This document shows positions 1 through 6,623 of a stretch of DNA of 13,139 nt, piece after piece. The stretch is from the NCBI GenBank assembly GCA_009926405.1, contig RFOZ01000042.1:1-13139 (forward strand), in the 5' to 3' direction. The notes under the pieces are model-generated. The model saw nothing but the letters and a program-made list of their open reading frames with translations, made no database searches and was not told where the DNA came from. Source of the DNA: Cytophagia bacterium (GTDB lineage: Bacteria > Bacteroidota > Bacteroidia > UBA7662). Each line of letters begins with the position of its first letter. Within the stretch, counting starts at the first letter, position 1. The translations under genes and the position numbers were made by a program.

Positions 1-758
1 AGAACGAGATCACCAATTTGGCCAATTTGGTCCGTATGCAACAGCGGAGGGCCGAAGCCGGCCTCAAAACGGTTCAAGTCGGTTTGCATGCTGTGTTTAC
101 CGGAGCGCCCGGTACCGGTAAGACGACGGTGGCCCGGCTCTACGCCCGCTTGCTCAAAGAATTGGGATTGCTGACCAAAGGTCATCTGGTGGAAGTGGAC
201 CGAAGCGGTTTGGTGGCGGGTTTCTCAGGTCAAACGGCCATCAAAACCGACGAGGTCATTGCCAGGGCCTTGGACGGGGTTCTCTTTATTGACGAGGCTT
301 ACAGCCTAACCCCCGAAAGTGGCGATGATCATTTTGGGGAAGAAGCCGTCCAGGTTTTGCTCAAACGAATGGAAGATTATCGCAAACGTTTGGTGGTGGT
401 CGTGGCCGGCTACACCGAGGACATGGAACGATTTGTTGGTTCCAACCCTGGTTTGGCCAGCCGATTTGCGCGCAATGTTGAATTTCCGAATTATACCGCC
501 GATCAAATGGTCGAAATTCTGATCCGAATGGCGAATTCCAGTCAATACCAATTGGATGAAACGTTGAAGGGCCTCCTGTTGAATCATTTTGAAGAACGCT
601 GTGCGCGTGCCGGAAAGGATTTTGGGAATGCTCGTGAAGTTCGCAATTTGTTTGAACAATTGGTTTTGGCCCATTCGAATCGTTTAGCGACCATGGATCA
701 ACCAGCCACCAGCGATCTTACAACCTTTACGGCGGAGGATTTGAAGGATGCCGTCTAA
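1..758 (+). CDS. CbxX/CfqX-type AAA+ ATPase (5' end outside window)
   Basis: This is the C-terminal 251 residues of a AAA+ ATPase of the CbxX/CfqX (CbbX/SpoVK-like) family; the frame is already open at base 3, so the true start lies upstream and the TTG at 18 is not the start. Visible motifs in order are Walker A (GAPGTGKTT), a conserved pore-region stretch (VEVDRSGLVAGFSGQTAIKT), Walker B (GVLFIDEAY), sensor 1 (VVVVAGYTEDM), an arginine-finger region (NPGLASRFAR) and a sensor-2 helix (DFGNAREVRNLFEQ). Family members form hexameric rings that remodel protein partners; CbbX itself reactivates Rubisco, but nothing here suggests Rubisco, so the substrate is unknown. In multidomain relatives this module follows other AAA modules or repeats, which would be upstream of the window. 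A rhodanese gene follows 26 bases later on the same strand. Family assignment is firm; the role is not known. Confidence 0.93.
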   Translation, partial: NEITNLANLVRMQQRRAEAGLKTVQVGLHAVFTGAPGTGKTTVARLYARLLKELGLLTKGHLVEVDRSGLVAGFSGQTAIKTDEVIARALDGVLFIDEAYSLTPESGDDHFGEEAVQVLLKRMEDYRKRLVVVVAGYTEDMERFVGSNPGLASRFARNVEFPNYTADQMVEILIRMANSSQYQLDETLKGLLLNHFEERCARAGKDFGNAREVRNLFEQLVLAHSNRLATMDQPATSDLTTFTAEDLKDAV

Positions 759-773
759 ACGAATTTCCCAAGA

Positions 774-781
774 TATCTTTG
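774..781 (+). promoter_or_regulatory. possible -7 element TATCTTTG, very close to the rhodanese start
   Basis: The octamer TATCTTTG matches the Bacteroidota -7 consensus TAnnTTTG and ends 3 bases before the ATG at 785. A transcript starting the usual few bases downstream would be leaderless. No TTTG/TTG lies at the expected 19-21 base distance upstream, so this is tentative. Confidence 0.3.
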
Positions 782-784
782 CTT

Positions 785-1168
785 ATGATCAAATCTCTTC
801 CCAAAGTTCTACTCTACACCCTCCTAGCCTTTTTTATGTTTGGAATTTTTAAAACACTTTTTTCCCAAGGCGATTCCCAAGCCTTGCGGGATGCCCTTCA
901 AAAGAAGGCTTTTTTGGTGGATGTCAGGACGCCCGGCGAATTTGCTTCCGGGTCGGTGCCTGGTGCGGTTAATATTCCGTTGGACAGGGTTGAGCAATCC
1001 TTGGATCAATTCAAAGGCAAAGGCCCTGTGGTCGTCTTTTGCCGTAGTGGAATGAGGTCCTCCCAAGCCAGAGATATCTTGGTACGGAATGGCTACAAAG
1101 ACGTGGTGAATGGAGGTAGTTGGGAAAATGTCCGGGATGCCAAAAAGTCCCTCGCGATCAAAAAATGA
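785..1168 (+). CDS. membrane-anchored single-domain rhodanese
   Basis: A 127-residue protein with an N-terminal hydrophobic segment (about residues 8-22, LLYTLLAFFMFGIFK), then a single rhodanese domain (about 33-122). The domain shows the VDVRTPGEF strand/loop motif (residues 45-53) and the active-site loop CRSGMRS with the candidate sulfur-accepting cysteine at 86, followed by NGYKDVVNGGSW. Such domains carry sulfane sulfur as a persulfide; the anchor suggests the domain faces the periplasm, like PspE-type rhodaneses. The start chosen is the ATG at 785, because an in-frame TTG at 779 adds only two residues and sits inside a promoter-like element. The gene lies 26 bases after the AAA+ gene and 74 bases before icd. 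The domain assignment is firm; the physiological sulfur donor and acceptor cannot be told from sequence. Confidence 0.92.
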   Translation: MIKSLPKVLLYTLLAFFMFGIFKTLFSQGDSQALRDALQKKAFLVDVRTPGEFASGSVPGAVNIPLDRVEQSLDQFKGKGPVVVFCRSGMRSSQARDILVRNGYKDVVNGGSWENVRDAKKSLAIKK

Positions 1169-1188
1169 AAGCGGTTTAGCCTCTTTTT

Positions 1189-1220
1189 TTTGGGCAGGGC
1201 CTTTACAAGGCGTAATTTTG
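1189..1220 (+). promoter_or_regulatory. Bacteroidota-type promoter of icd
   Basis: TTTG at 1189-1192 and TAATTTTG at 1213-1220 are separated by 20 bases, matching the Bacteroidota sigma-ABfr consensus TTTG-N19-21-TAnnTTTG. Transcription would start near 1226, giving a leader of under 20 bases before the ATG at 1243. It is the best promoter match in the window and indicates that icd is transcribed separately from the rhodanese gene. Confidence 0.75.
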
Positions 1221-1242
1221 CGTAACCTAAAAATCCCCGCCC

Positions 1243-2676
1243 ATGAGAATTACTGTTGCAAAAGGAGATGGCATTGGTCCAGAAATTATGGATGCAACCT
1301 TGGCCATTTTGGAAGCGGCCGGGGCGGATCTGACCTATGATTTTATTGACGTAGGGGAGAAGGTTTACCTCTCCGGCAATACCGCGGGGATAGAAGCAGA
1401 ATCCTGGGACATTATCCGACGCAACAAGGTCTTTCTGAAGTCACCGATTACAACCCCGCAGGGTGGCGGCTACAAAAGCCTCAACGTGTCCACCCGCAAA
1501 TTTCTGGGTCTCTATGCCAATGTTCGGCCATGTTTTAGCCTGCATCCCATGGTTCGTACCGCTCATCCTGTTATGGACTTGGTCATTGTTCGCGAAAACG
1601 AGGAAGATCTCTACGCTGGTATTGAGCATCAGCAGACCGATGAGGTGGTTCAATGCCTCAAATTGATTTCAAGGCCTGGCTGCGAAAAGATTATTCGGTA
1701 TGCCTTTGAATACGCAGTCCAGCAGGGTCGTCGCAAAGTAAGTTGTTTTAGCAAGGACAATATCATGAAACAAACCGACGGTTTGTTTCACAAGGTTTTT
1801 GATGAAATTGCCGCAGAATACCCTCAAATTCAGAACGAGCATTGGATTATTGATATTGGAACGGCCCGCGTTGCGGTTCATCCCGAAGCCTTTGATGTCA
1901 TTGTGACGACCAACCTATACGGGGACATCCTCAGCGATGTGGCTGCGGAGATTACAGGCTCGGTCGGGATGGGAGGTTCCTCCAATATTGGGGAATCCTG
2001 TGCAATGTTTGAAGCAGTTCATGGTTCTGCTCCCATGATTGCCGGTCAGGGAATCGCGAATCCTTCGGGTTTGCTCCAAGGGGCCGTCCTTATGTTGGTG
2101 CATTTGGGCAAAACCAAGGTCGCTGAACGAATCCAAAACGCGTGGCTCAGCACCATCGAAGCAGGTATTCACACCGCCGATATCTATACCGAAGGCCTTA
2201 GCAAACAAAAAGTCGGCACCGCCGATTTTGCCCAGGCGGTCATTCAAAACCTGGGACGACTGCCCCAGCATTTTAAGCCGGCCCAATACGCAGGGGACAA
2301 GCCCCTCCAACTCAAACCTTACCAACGAGCTATACCCAAAACCAAAACCCTGGTCGGGGTGGACATGTTTGTGCATTGGGGTGGAAGCAATCCCGAGGAG
2401 CTGGGTCAATGGTTGCATGGATTGGATGCGGAGGCCTTGAAACTCAAAATGATTACCAACCGCGGCATCAAGGTCTACCCCGGAGGTTTTCCCGAAACCT
2501 TTTGTACGGATCATTGGCGCTGTCGCTTTGTAGGGCCGGACGGTGTGGCCGTGGCCAAAGCCGATGTGATAGCCTTGCTTCAAAGAGCCGAAGCGTCGGG
2601 AGTTGATTTCATCAAAACCGAGCATTTATACGCCTTTGACGGTGTCAAGGCCTTTTCACTGGGGCAAGGGGAGTAG
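1243..2676 (+). CDS. icd: isocitrate dehydrogenase, Thermus/Rickettsia type with C-terminal domain
   Basis: A 477-residue isocitrate dehydrogenase of the beta-decarboxylating dehydrogenase superfamily, converting isocitrate to 2-oxoglutarate and CO2 in the TCA cycle. Visible motifs: GDGIGPEI at residues 8-15; the substrate loop KSLNVSTRK (78-86), with Ser79, Asn81 and Arg85 matching E. coli Ser113, Asn115 and Arg119; Arg95 and Arg117; ENEEDLYAGIEH (118-129); the metal-binding NLYGDILSD (224-232) with Asp228 and Asp232; and the cofactor loop EAVHGSAPMIAGQ. Residues from about 369 to the end form the extra C-terminal domain (VGVDMFVHWGG, then ITNRGIKVYPGG) known from the roughly 490-residue Thermus enzyme and relatives, which excludes isopropylmalate dehydrogenase. 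The cofactor-discriminating pair is Met265-Ile266, instead of Lys-Tyr (NADP) or Asp-Ile (NAD), so cofactor choice is uncertain. The gene has its own promoter at 1189-1220 and a strong terminator at 2765-2791. The start is an ATG with no Shine-Dalgarno sequence. Confidence 0.97.
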   Translation: MRITVAKGDGIGPEIMDATLAILEAAGADLTYDFIDVGEKVYLSGNTAGIEAESWDIIRRNKVFLKSPITTPQGGGYKSLNVSTRKFLGLYANVRPCFSLHPMVRTAHPVMDLVIVRENEEDLYAGIEHQQTDEVVQCLKLISRPGCEKIIRYAFEYAVQQGRRKVSCFSKDNIMKQTDGLFHKVFDEIAAEYPQIQNEHWIIDIGTARVAVHPEAFDVIVTTNLYGDILSDVAAEITGSVGMGGSSNIGESCAMFEAVHGSAPMIAGQGIANPSGLLQGAVLMLVHLGKTKVAERIQNAWLSTIEAGIHTADIYTEGLSKQKVGTADFAQAVIQNLGRLPQHFKPAQYAGDKPLQLKPYQRAIPKTKTLVGVDMFVHWGGSNPEELGQWLHGLDAEALKLKMITNRGIKVYPGGFPETFCTDHWRCRFVGPDGVAVAKADVIALLQRAEASGVDFIKTEHLYAFDGVKAFSLGQGE

Positions 2677-2686
2677 GGGGGCGTTG

Positions 2687-2710
2687 CGGGTTGTGAAAAA
2701 AGAGGATTGA
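2687..2710 (+). repeat. degenerate direct copy of the tRNA-Ser 3' end
   Basis: This stretch, beginning 11 bases after the icd stop, aligns with 2868-2893, which covers the 3' end of tRNA-Ser and six bases beyond. Both begin CGGGTTG and contain GAGG and ATT. I count 22 of 26 aligned positions identical, with two substitutions and two single-base gaps. The copy is in the same orientation as the tRNA gene. It could be a fossil of tRNA duplication or of site-specific insertion, or chance. Confidence 0.4.
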
Positions 2711-2764
2711 CGGCGCGCTACGCGCTTGTACATCCCGGGAGGGGACCAGCAGCCCGTCTACCGA

Positions 2765-2791
2765 GCCGGAACTTGGTTCCGGCCTTTTTTT
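2765..2791 (+). terminator. intrinsic terminator of icd
   Basis: A perfect 8-bp stem GCCGGAAC/GTTCCGGC with loop TTG (2765-2783) is followed by one C and seven T. It is the only strong plus-strand terminator between icd and the next plus-strand gene and faces the tRNA-Ser terminator. Confidence 0.9.
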
Positions 2792-2835
2792 ATTTTGGGT
2801 ATTCGCTCAAGTAAACTTGGCTCATCCCGCAAAAT

Positions 2836-2860
2836 AAAAAAAGCCTCCCTTCGGGAGGCT
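2836..2860 (-). terminator. intrinsic terminator of tRNA-Ser
   Basis: On the minus strand an 8-bp stem AGCCTCCC/GGGAGGCT with a 3-base loop (2842-2860) runs into seven T (2836-2842, the first overlapping the stem), then A and four T. It lies 14 bases beyond the tRNA discriminator base. Confidence 0.88.
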
Positions 2861-2874
2861 CGGTAGACGGGTTG

Positions 2875-2961
2875 CGGAAAAAGAGGGATTCGAACCCCCG
2901 GTAGAGTTGCCCCTACACCGCATTTCGAGTGCGGCCCGATCGACCACTCTGGCATTTTTCC
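2875..2961 (-). tRNA. tRNA-Ser (anticodon CGA)
   Basis: Read on the minus strand this is an 87-base class II tRNA. The acceptor stem GGAAAAA pairs with TTTTTCC and the discriminator is G73, as expected for tRNA-Ser. The anticodon stem CCGCA/TGCGG encloses loop CTCGAAA, giving anticodon CGA at 2925-2927, which reads UCG. A long variable arm (GTAG...CTAC) and a T arm with loop TTCGAAT follow. CCA is not encoded. Outer bases GC...GC at both ends extend the pairing but lie outside the mature acceptor by the position-8 T and position-9 G. A terminator follows at once. Confidence 0.96.
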
Positions 2962-2987
2962 GCTGCTAAAGTAAGCATTAAGCCCTT

Positions 2988-2995
2988 TACCTTTG
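2988..2995 (+). promoter_or_regulatory. possible -7 element TACCTTTG for the glycosyltransferase operon
   Basis: TACCTTTG fits TAnnTTTG and ends 7 bases before the ATG at 3003, predicting a leader of only a few bases. No clear TTTG is found at the expected upstream spacing, where the divergent tRNA-Ser gene starts. This is the only promoter-like sequence between that tRNA and the operon. Confidence 0.4.
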
Positions 2996-3002
2996 CCCCA
3001 TC

Positions 3003-3743
3003 ATGATTATGGGACAAAAACTGGTGGTCATCCTGCCGGCCTACAATGCCGAGAAAACCTTGGCCAAGACCTATGCGGAAATCCCCATGGATATTGTGGA
3101 TGAGGTAGTTTTGGTCGATGATCATTCGACCGACCGGACTGCCGAGGTTGGACGGGCCTTGGGCATCCGCCATGTTTTGGTCCACCCCCAAAACCGAGGC
3201 TACGGAGGAAATCAAAAAACCTGTTACCGCAAAGCCCTGGAATTGGATGCAGATATTGTTGTGATGCTTCATCCGGATTACCAGTACACCCCCCGACTTA
3301 TCGAAAGCATGGCTTACCTGGCGGCTCATAAGGTGTACCCGGTGGTGATCGGCTCTCGAATTTTGGGTAAAGGTGCCTTACAAGGGGGTATGCCCCTGTA
3401 CAAGTACATTTTTAACCGTATGCTAACCCTAACCCAAAATTTTCTGATGGGTCAAAAGTTATCGGAATACCATACCGGGTACCGGCTATTCACAGCCGAT
3501 GTACTTCGTAACATTTCTTTTGAAAAGAATTCCGACGATTTTGTTTTTGATAACGAAATGTTGGCTCAGATATGTTACCGGGGTTATTCAATTGGCGAGG
3601 TCTCTTGTCCTACCCGTTATTTTGATGAGGCCTCCTCCATTAATTTTCGTCGTAGCATGATTTACGGTTTGGGTGTTTTGCGGGTAGCCCTTCAATACCG
3701 TTTTCAAAAATGGGGACTGCTGAATTTTTCGATTTTTGAATAA
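3003..3743 (+). CDS. GT2 family glycosyltransferase (DPM1-like)
   Basis: A 246-residue GT-A fold glycosyltransferase of family 2, close in style to polyprenyl-phosphate sugar transferases (dolichol-phosphate mannose synthase group). Visible motifs: VVILPAYNAEKTL near the N-terminus (residues 8-20), the nucleotide-binding VDDHSTDRT (38-46), NRGYGGNQKTCY (64-75), the metal-site region LHPDYQYTP (89-97, Asp92), IGSR, EYHTGYRLF (155-163) and the acidic DNEML (183-187). There are no clear membrane segments, so it is predicted to act at the cytoplasmic face. The start is ATG 3003, although ATG 3009 is two codons later and equally possible. The stop is separated from the next ATG by one base, so the downstream PHP gene is probably translationally coupled. 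Family is firm; the sugar donor and the lipid acceptor are inferred only from similarity to this subgroup and from the ArnT-like partner. Confidence 0.93.
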   Translation: MIMGQKLVVILPAYNAEKTLAKTYAEIPMDIVDEVVLVDDHSTDRTAEVGRALGIRHVLVHPQNRGYGGNQKTCYRKALELDADIVVMLHPDYQYTPRLIESMAYLAAHKVYPVVIGSRILGKGALQGGMPLYKYIFNRMLTLTQNFLMGQKLSEYHTGYRLFTADVLRNISFEKNSDDFVFDNEMLAQICYRGYSIGEVSCPTRYFDEASSINFRRSMIYGLGVLRVALQYRFQKWGLLNFSIFE

Positions 3744-3744
3744 A

Positions 3745-4932
3745 ATGTCAATCCTCGTTGACATCTTACGGTTTCGTTGGGTTCGGTTAATTTTTCGAGG
3801 TCTTCAGGGCCTGGCCTTGTTTATCGTACTGGTTTTGTTTGTGGCCGTTGGATTCTACCTACGGTCAGAAATTTATCGCTTTGCACCACCTCAACCCTTT
3901 GAGGGTGATGAGGTTTACAACCCGTATGATTCGATGCCTCCTTTGCGCTTCAAAGCCAATTTTCACGCCCATTCACGGTCGTGGGGTGGTTGGACCAACG
4001 GCCACCAGTCGGATTCCGTTCTTGTGACGGCGTATGTGGAAGCGGGGTATCAGTTGCCTGCGCTATCCAATTACCACCGGATCAGTACCTGGTCCCAGGG
4101 CAAGGCGCCCTTGTATGTTCCGGTTTACGAAAGCGGATATAATCCCCTCAAATCCCATTTGTTGGTGATGGGTTTGGAACAACCGTCCTATTTCGATTTC
4201 CCGCTTTTCCAGAACACATCCCAACAGCAACAAATTATTCAAGGATTGAGGGATCGAGGTGCCGTTTTAGCGATGGCTCATCCGGATTTTGGAGGTGGGC
4301 GACGTCTAAGTGATATGGCCCTACTAGGCGGATACCATTTTATGGAAGTCTTTAATCATTACCGTCATTCCGAAGCCTATTACGATGCGGCTTTGACGGC
4401 CGGCCGACTGTCTTGGGTTTTGGCTAACGATGATACCCACGATCTCCACAGGGAAGCCACCTTTAAGCGCTGGAATGTTCTTATGGGCGAACGTGCCGAT
4501 AGCCGCGTTGTCATGCAGAGGGCTTTGGAAGGTCGCCATTACGCGGTCTATGCCGAAGATTCAACGTTTCATAAAACCCTGGTGTCGTGTTCAGCACCTT
4601 CTCCAAACCAACGAATTTTTCGTTTTTCACACCCCTTGGAACGAATTCAAGCGATCGGTCAAAGCGGTACGTTGTTAACGGAATCCTTGCAAACCGATAC
4701 GTTGAAAGTGGAATTAGGTCCCCAGGAACCCTACGCCCGGGTTGAAGCCATGGATCCGGGTGCCAAAATTTTGTTGAACCCCATGGTGCGATTCCGTGGG
4801 GGGCCGTTGCCTTTGGCTGCTGCTTTACGAGCTGAGGTGGATCCGCTAAGGACATGGGCATTTCGCTTGGGGGTCTTGTTTATCTTGCTCGGTCTTCTTT
4901 GGATAGCACGATGGATACGAACCATAGGGTAA
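3745..4932 (+). CDS. membrane-anchored PHP-domain phosphoesterase-like protein
   Basis: A 395-residue protein with one hydrophobic segment near each end (about 21-38 and 374-391) and a PHP-type metal-dependent domain between them. The PHP-like metal ligands can be followed: FHAHS (His74, His76), LSNYHR (His111), SHLLVMGLE (His138, Glu145), MAHPDF (His179), MEVFNH (Glu201) and NDDTHD (Asp229/Asp230, His232). PHP domains bind two or three metal ions and usually cleave phosphoesters. With a short basic N-terminal tail and a basic C-terminal end, the domain most likely lies outside the cytoplasmic membrane, which would be unusual for PHP enzymes. The start is ATG 3745, one base after the upstream stop; an in-frame TTG at 3736 would overlap the previous gene. 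Its end overlaps the next gene by 22 bases. The substrate is unknown; a lipid-linked sugar phosphate is a guess from context. Confidence 0.85.
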   Translation: MSILVDILRFRWVRLIFRGLQGLALFIVLVLFVAVGFYLRSEIYRFAPPQPFEGDEVYNPYDSMPPLRFKANFHAHSRSWGGWTNGHQSDSVLVTAYVEAGYQLPALSNYHRISTWSQGKAPLYVPVYESGYNPLKSHLLVMGLEQPSYFDFPLFQNTSQQQQIIQGLRDRGAVLAMAHPDFGGGRRLSDMALLGGYHFMEVFNHYRHSEAYYDAALTAGRLSWVLANDDTHDLHREATFKRWNVLMGERADSRVVMQRALEGRHYAVYAEDSTFHKTLVSCSAPSPNQRIFRFSHPLERIQAIGQSGTLLTESLQTDTLKVELGPQEPYARVEAMDPGAKILLNPMVRFRGGPLPLAAALRAEVDPLRTWAFRLGVLFILLGLLWIARWIRTIG

Positions 4933-6596
4933 ACCCAACGGATCCCTGGTATACACAGCCGCGTTTTGCGCGTCCTTTTTTGTTGTTATTGTCTTCCTTT
5001 TTTTACCTGGGCTTGGGCGGTTGGTCGCTCCTGGATTGGGACGAAATCAATTTTGCGGAATCTGCAAGAGAAATGTTAGCGTCTGGTGATTACGGCTCCG
5101 TTCAAATTAATTTTCAACCCTTTTACGAAAAGCCTCCCCTTTTTATGGCGCTGCAAGCGGGGATGATGAAGATTTTAGGGGTGGGAGAGTTGGCGGCTCG
5201 TTTGCCGAATGCTTTGCTTGGATCGATTTACCTTTTAACCCTTTATGAGTTGGGTCGTCGTTGGCTAAGCCAACGGGGGGGATGGTTATGGGCGGTCCTT
5301 CTTTGGTCTACTTTGTTGCCCCATGCCTATTTCAAGTCGGGGATTATCGATCCGCTTTTCAATTATTTTATTTTGGTTTCGGTTTGGGCCTTGTTTAGAG
5401 CCATGCACCTTGGATTGCAGGGTTTATGGAATCCGGGTTGGTGGGTTGTGGCCGGATTGGCGTCCGGATTGTCGGTTTTGACCAAAGGTCCCGTGGGCTT
5501 TTTGTTGTTGGCCTTGACGGCGCTTTTTTGGATGCTAAGGAACCGGGTTTGGTCTGTCTTATGGTGGAAGGGGGGAGGCGTTTTTGCCTTAGGGCTTTTG
5601 TTGCCGGTTTTGACCTGGGTAGCTTTGGAATGGTGGGTTCGGGGCCCTACGCAATTGATCTTGTTTTGGTCTTATATGATTGACCTTTTTCGAACCGGCG
5701 TAGCTGGTCATGAACAACCGTTTTATTACCATGCCGTGGTTTTGTTTTTGGGTTGTTTGCCGGCCATTCCGTTGGCCCTGCCTTTGTTGTTGAGATGGGA
5801 AGGGCCTACCCCTGCGCCCCAAGATTTTTCCAAAACCTTGTACCAAGCCATGTTAACTCTTTTTTGGGTTGTTTTGCTTGTTTTTAGTCTGAGCACCACC
5901 AAGATCATCCATTATTCGTCCTTGACCTATGTGCCTTTGGCGTTTTTGGGTTCTGCGTTTTTGTTGGATTTCCGACGTTCCATGAAATGGCCTGCCTGGT
6001 TGACCGTGATTTTGAGTTTCCTGGTAGTCTTTTGGGTTCTTGTTTTGGTTTCGATACCTTGGGCGCTTCGTTTCAAAGACTTGTGGGTCGATCGTATCCA
6101 GGATGTCTTTGTGCGTTCAGCCTTAAAGGATGCAATACCATGGATGGGTTGGGAATCCTTGTGGGTATTACCTTTTCCTTTTTTGATGTTATGGGGTTGG
6201 CAAAAGGTTAAGAATCGGGCAGAAGATCGAGGGATCTTGGGAATGGGTTTGGGGGTTGCGATTTTGGTGATGGGTTTGACCTATTCCTATTTGCCTCGAA
6301 TCGCTTCGGTCACCCAATCCCCTGCGGTGAATTTTTACCAATCCTTAGCCGGTCAAAAAGTCTACGCAGCTACCTGGGGTTTCAAAAGTTATGCTCCCTT
6401 TTTCTACATGAAAATTCCCTATCATGGCTCAGGTCCCGCCTCATCCATGCCGGTAGGGGAAGAAATCATGCAGGTCCCCTTGGACCGACCTGTTTATGTG
6501 ATTGCGCGCGTGGACCGGCTTCCCGATACCACCGCCCTCCCACTTCGTGCGGTAGGGGGCCAGGGTGGCTTTGTTTTTTACCGTCGCTACCGTTGA
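4911..6596 (+). CDS. ArnT/PMT-like membrane glycosyltransferase
   Basis: A 561-residue polytopic membrane protein of the GT-C fold, resembling ArnT and the dolichyl-phosphate-mannose protein mannosyltransferases (PF02366/PF13231). The first outer loop carries the acidic pair in LDWDEINFAESAREM (residues 41-55; Asp43, Asp/Glu44-45). It is followed by YEKPPLF (72-78), AARLPNALLG (95-104), SVLTKGPVGF (188-197), AGHEQPFYYH (265-274) and STTKIIHYSSLTYVPLAFL (328-346), all typical of this family. About ten to twelve hydrophobic segments occur between residue 21 and 470, followed by a short soluble tail. These enzymes transfer a sugar from a polyprenyl-phosphate carrier on the outer face to lipid A, protein or glycan. 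I chose ATG 4911, because the ATG at 4854 would overlap the PHP gene by 79 bases and adds residues unlike the family. It forms an operon with the two upstream genes. Acceptor unknown. Confidence 0.9.
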   Translation: MDTNHRVNPTDPWYTQPRFARPFLLLLSSFFYLGLGGWSLLDWDEINFAESAREMLASGDYGSVQINFQPFYEKPPLFMALQAGMMKILGVGELAARLPNALLGSIYLLTLYELGRRWLSQRGGWLWAVLLWSTLLPHAYFKSGIIDPLFNYFILVSVWALFRAMHLGLQGLWNPGWWVVAGLASGLSVLTKGPVGFLLLALTALFWMLRNRVWSVLWWKGGGVFALGLLLPVLTWVALEWWVRGPTQLILFWSYMIDLFRTGVAGHEQPFYYHAVVLFLGCLPAIPLALPLLLRWEGPTPAPQDFSKTLYQAMLTLFWVVLLVFSLSTTKIIHYSSLTYVPLAFLGSAFLLDFRRSMKWPAWLTVILSFLVVFWVLVLVSIPWALRFKDLWVDRIQDVFVRSALKDAIPWMGWESLWVLPFPFLMLWGWQKVKNRAEDRGILGMGLGVAILVMGLTYSYLPRIASVTQSPAVNFYQSLAGQKVYAATWGFKSYAPFFYMKIPYHGSGPASSMPVGEEIMQVPLDRPVYVIARVDRLPDTTALPLRAVGGQGGFVFYRRYR

Positions 6597-6623
6597 TACA
6601 AGGTATTTGGTGCATCTTTGTGT

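Larger units (their letters stand above)
2753..2871. repeat. inverted repeat flanking two terminators (2753-2767 and 2857-2871)
   Basis: CCCGTCTACCGAGCC at 2753-2767 is repeated perfectly in inverted orientation at 2857-2871. Allowing one G-T pair, the match extends outward to 2749 and 2875; the latter is the tRNA-Ser discriminator base. Each copy leads into a hairpin followed by the same tract, TTTTTTTATTTTG, on its own strand. The two terminator modules therefore share both flanks but differ in stem sequence. Confidence 0.85.

Noticed and set aside
1169..1200. Terminator after the rhodanese gene
   Set aside because: There is a run of eight T but no stable stem in front of it; the run instead provides the -33 TTTG of the icd promoter.
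1915..2625. Long open frame of 236 codons on the minus strand
   Set aside because: It lies wholly opposite icd, its translation has no recognisable domain, and the plus-strand frame is unambiguous.
2687..2750. A second, degenerate tRNA gene in front of the icd terminator
   Set aside because: The shared trailer sequence invited this idea, but no D arm, anticodon stem or T arm can be drawn in this stretch.
4854..4910. Longer start for the ArnT-like protein
   Set aside because: The extra 19 residues overlap the PHP gene's membrane segment and do not resemble the family; ATG 4911 gives a normal cytoplasmic tail before the first membrane helix.
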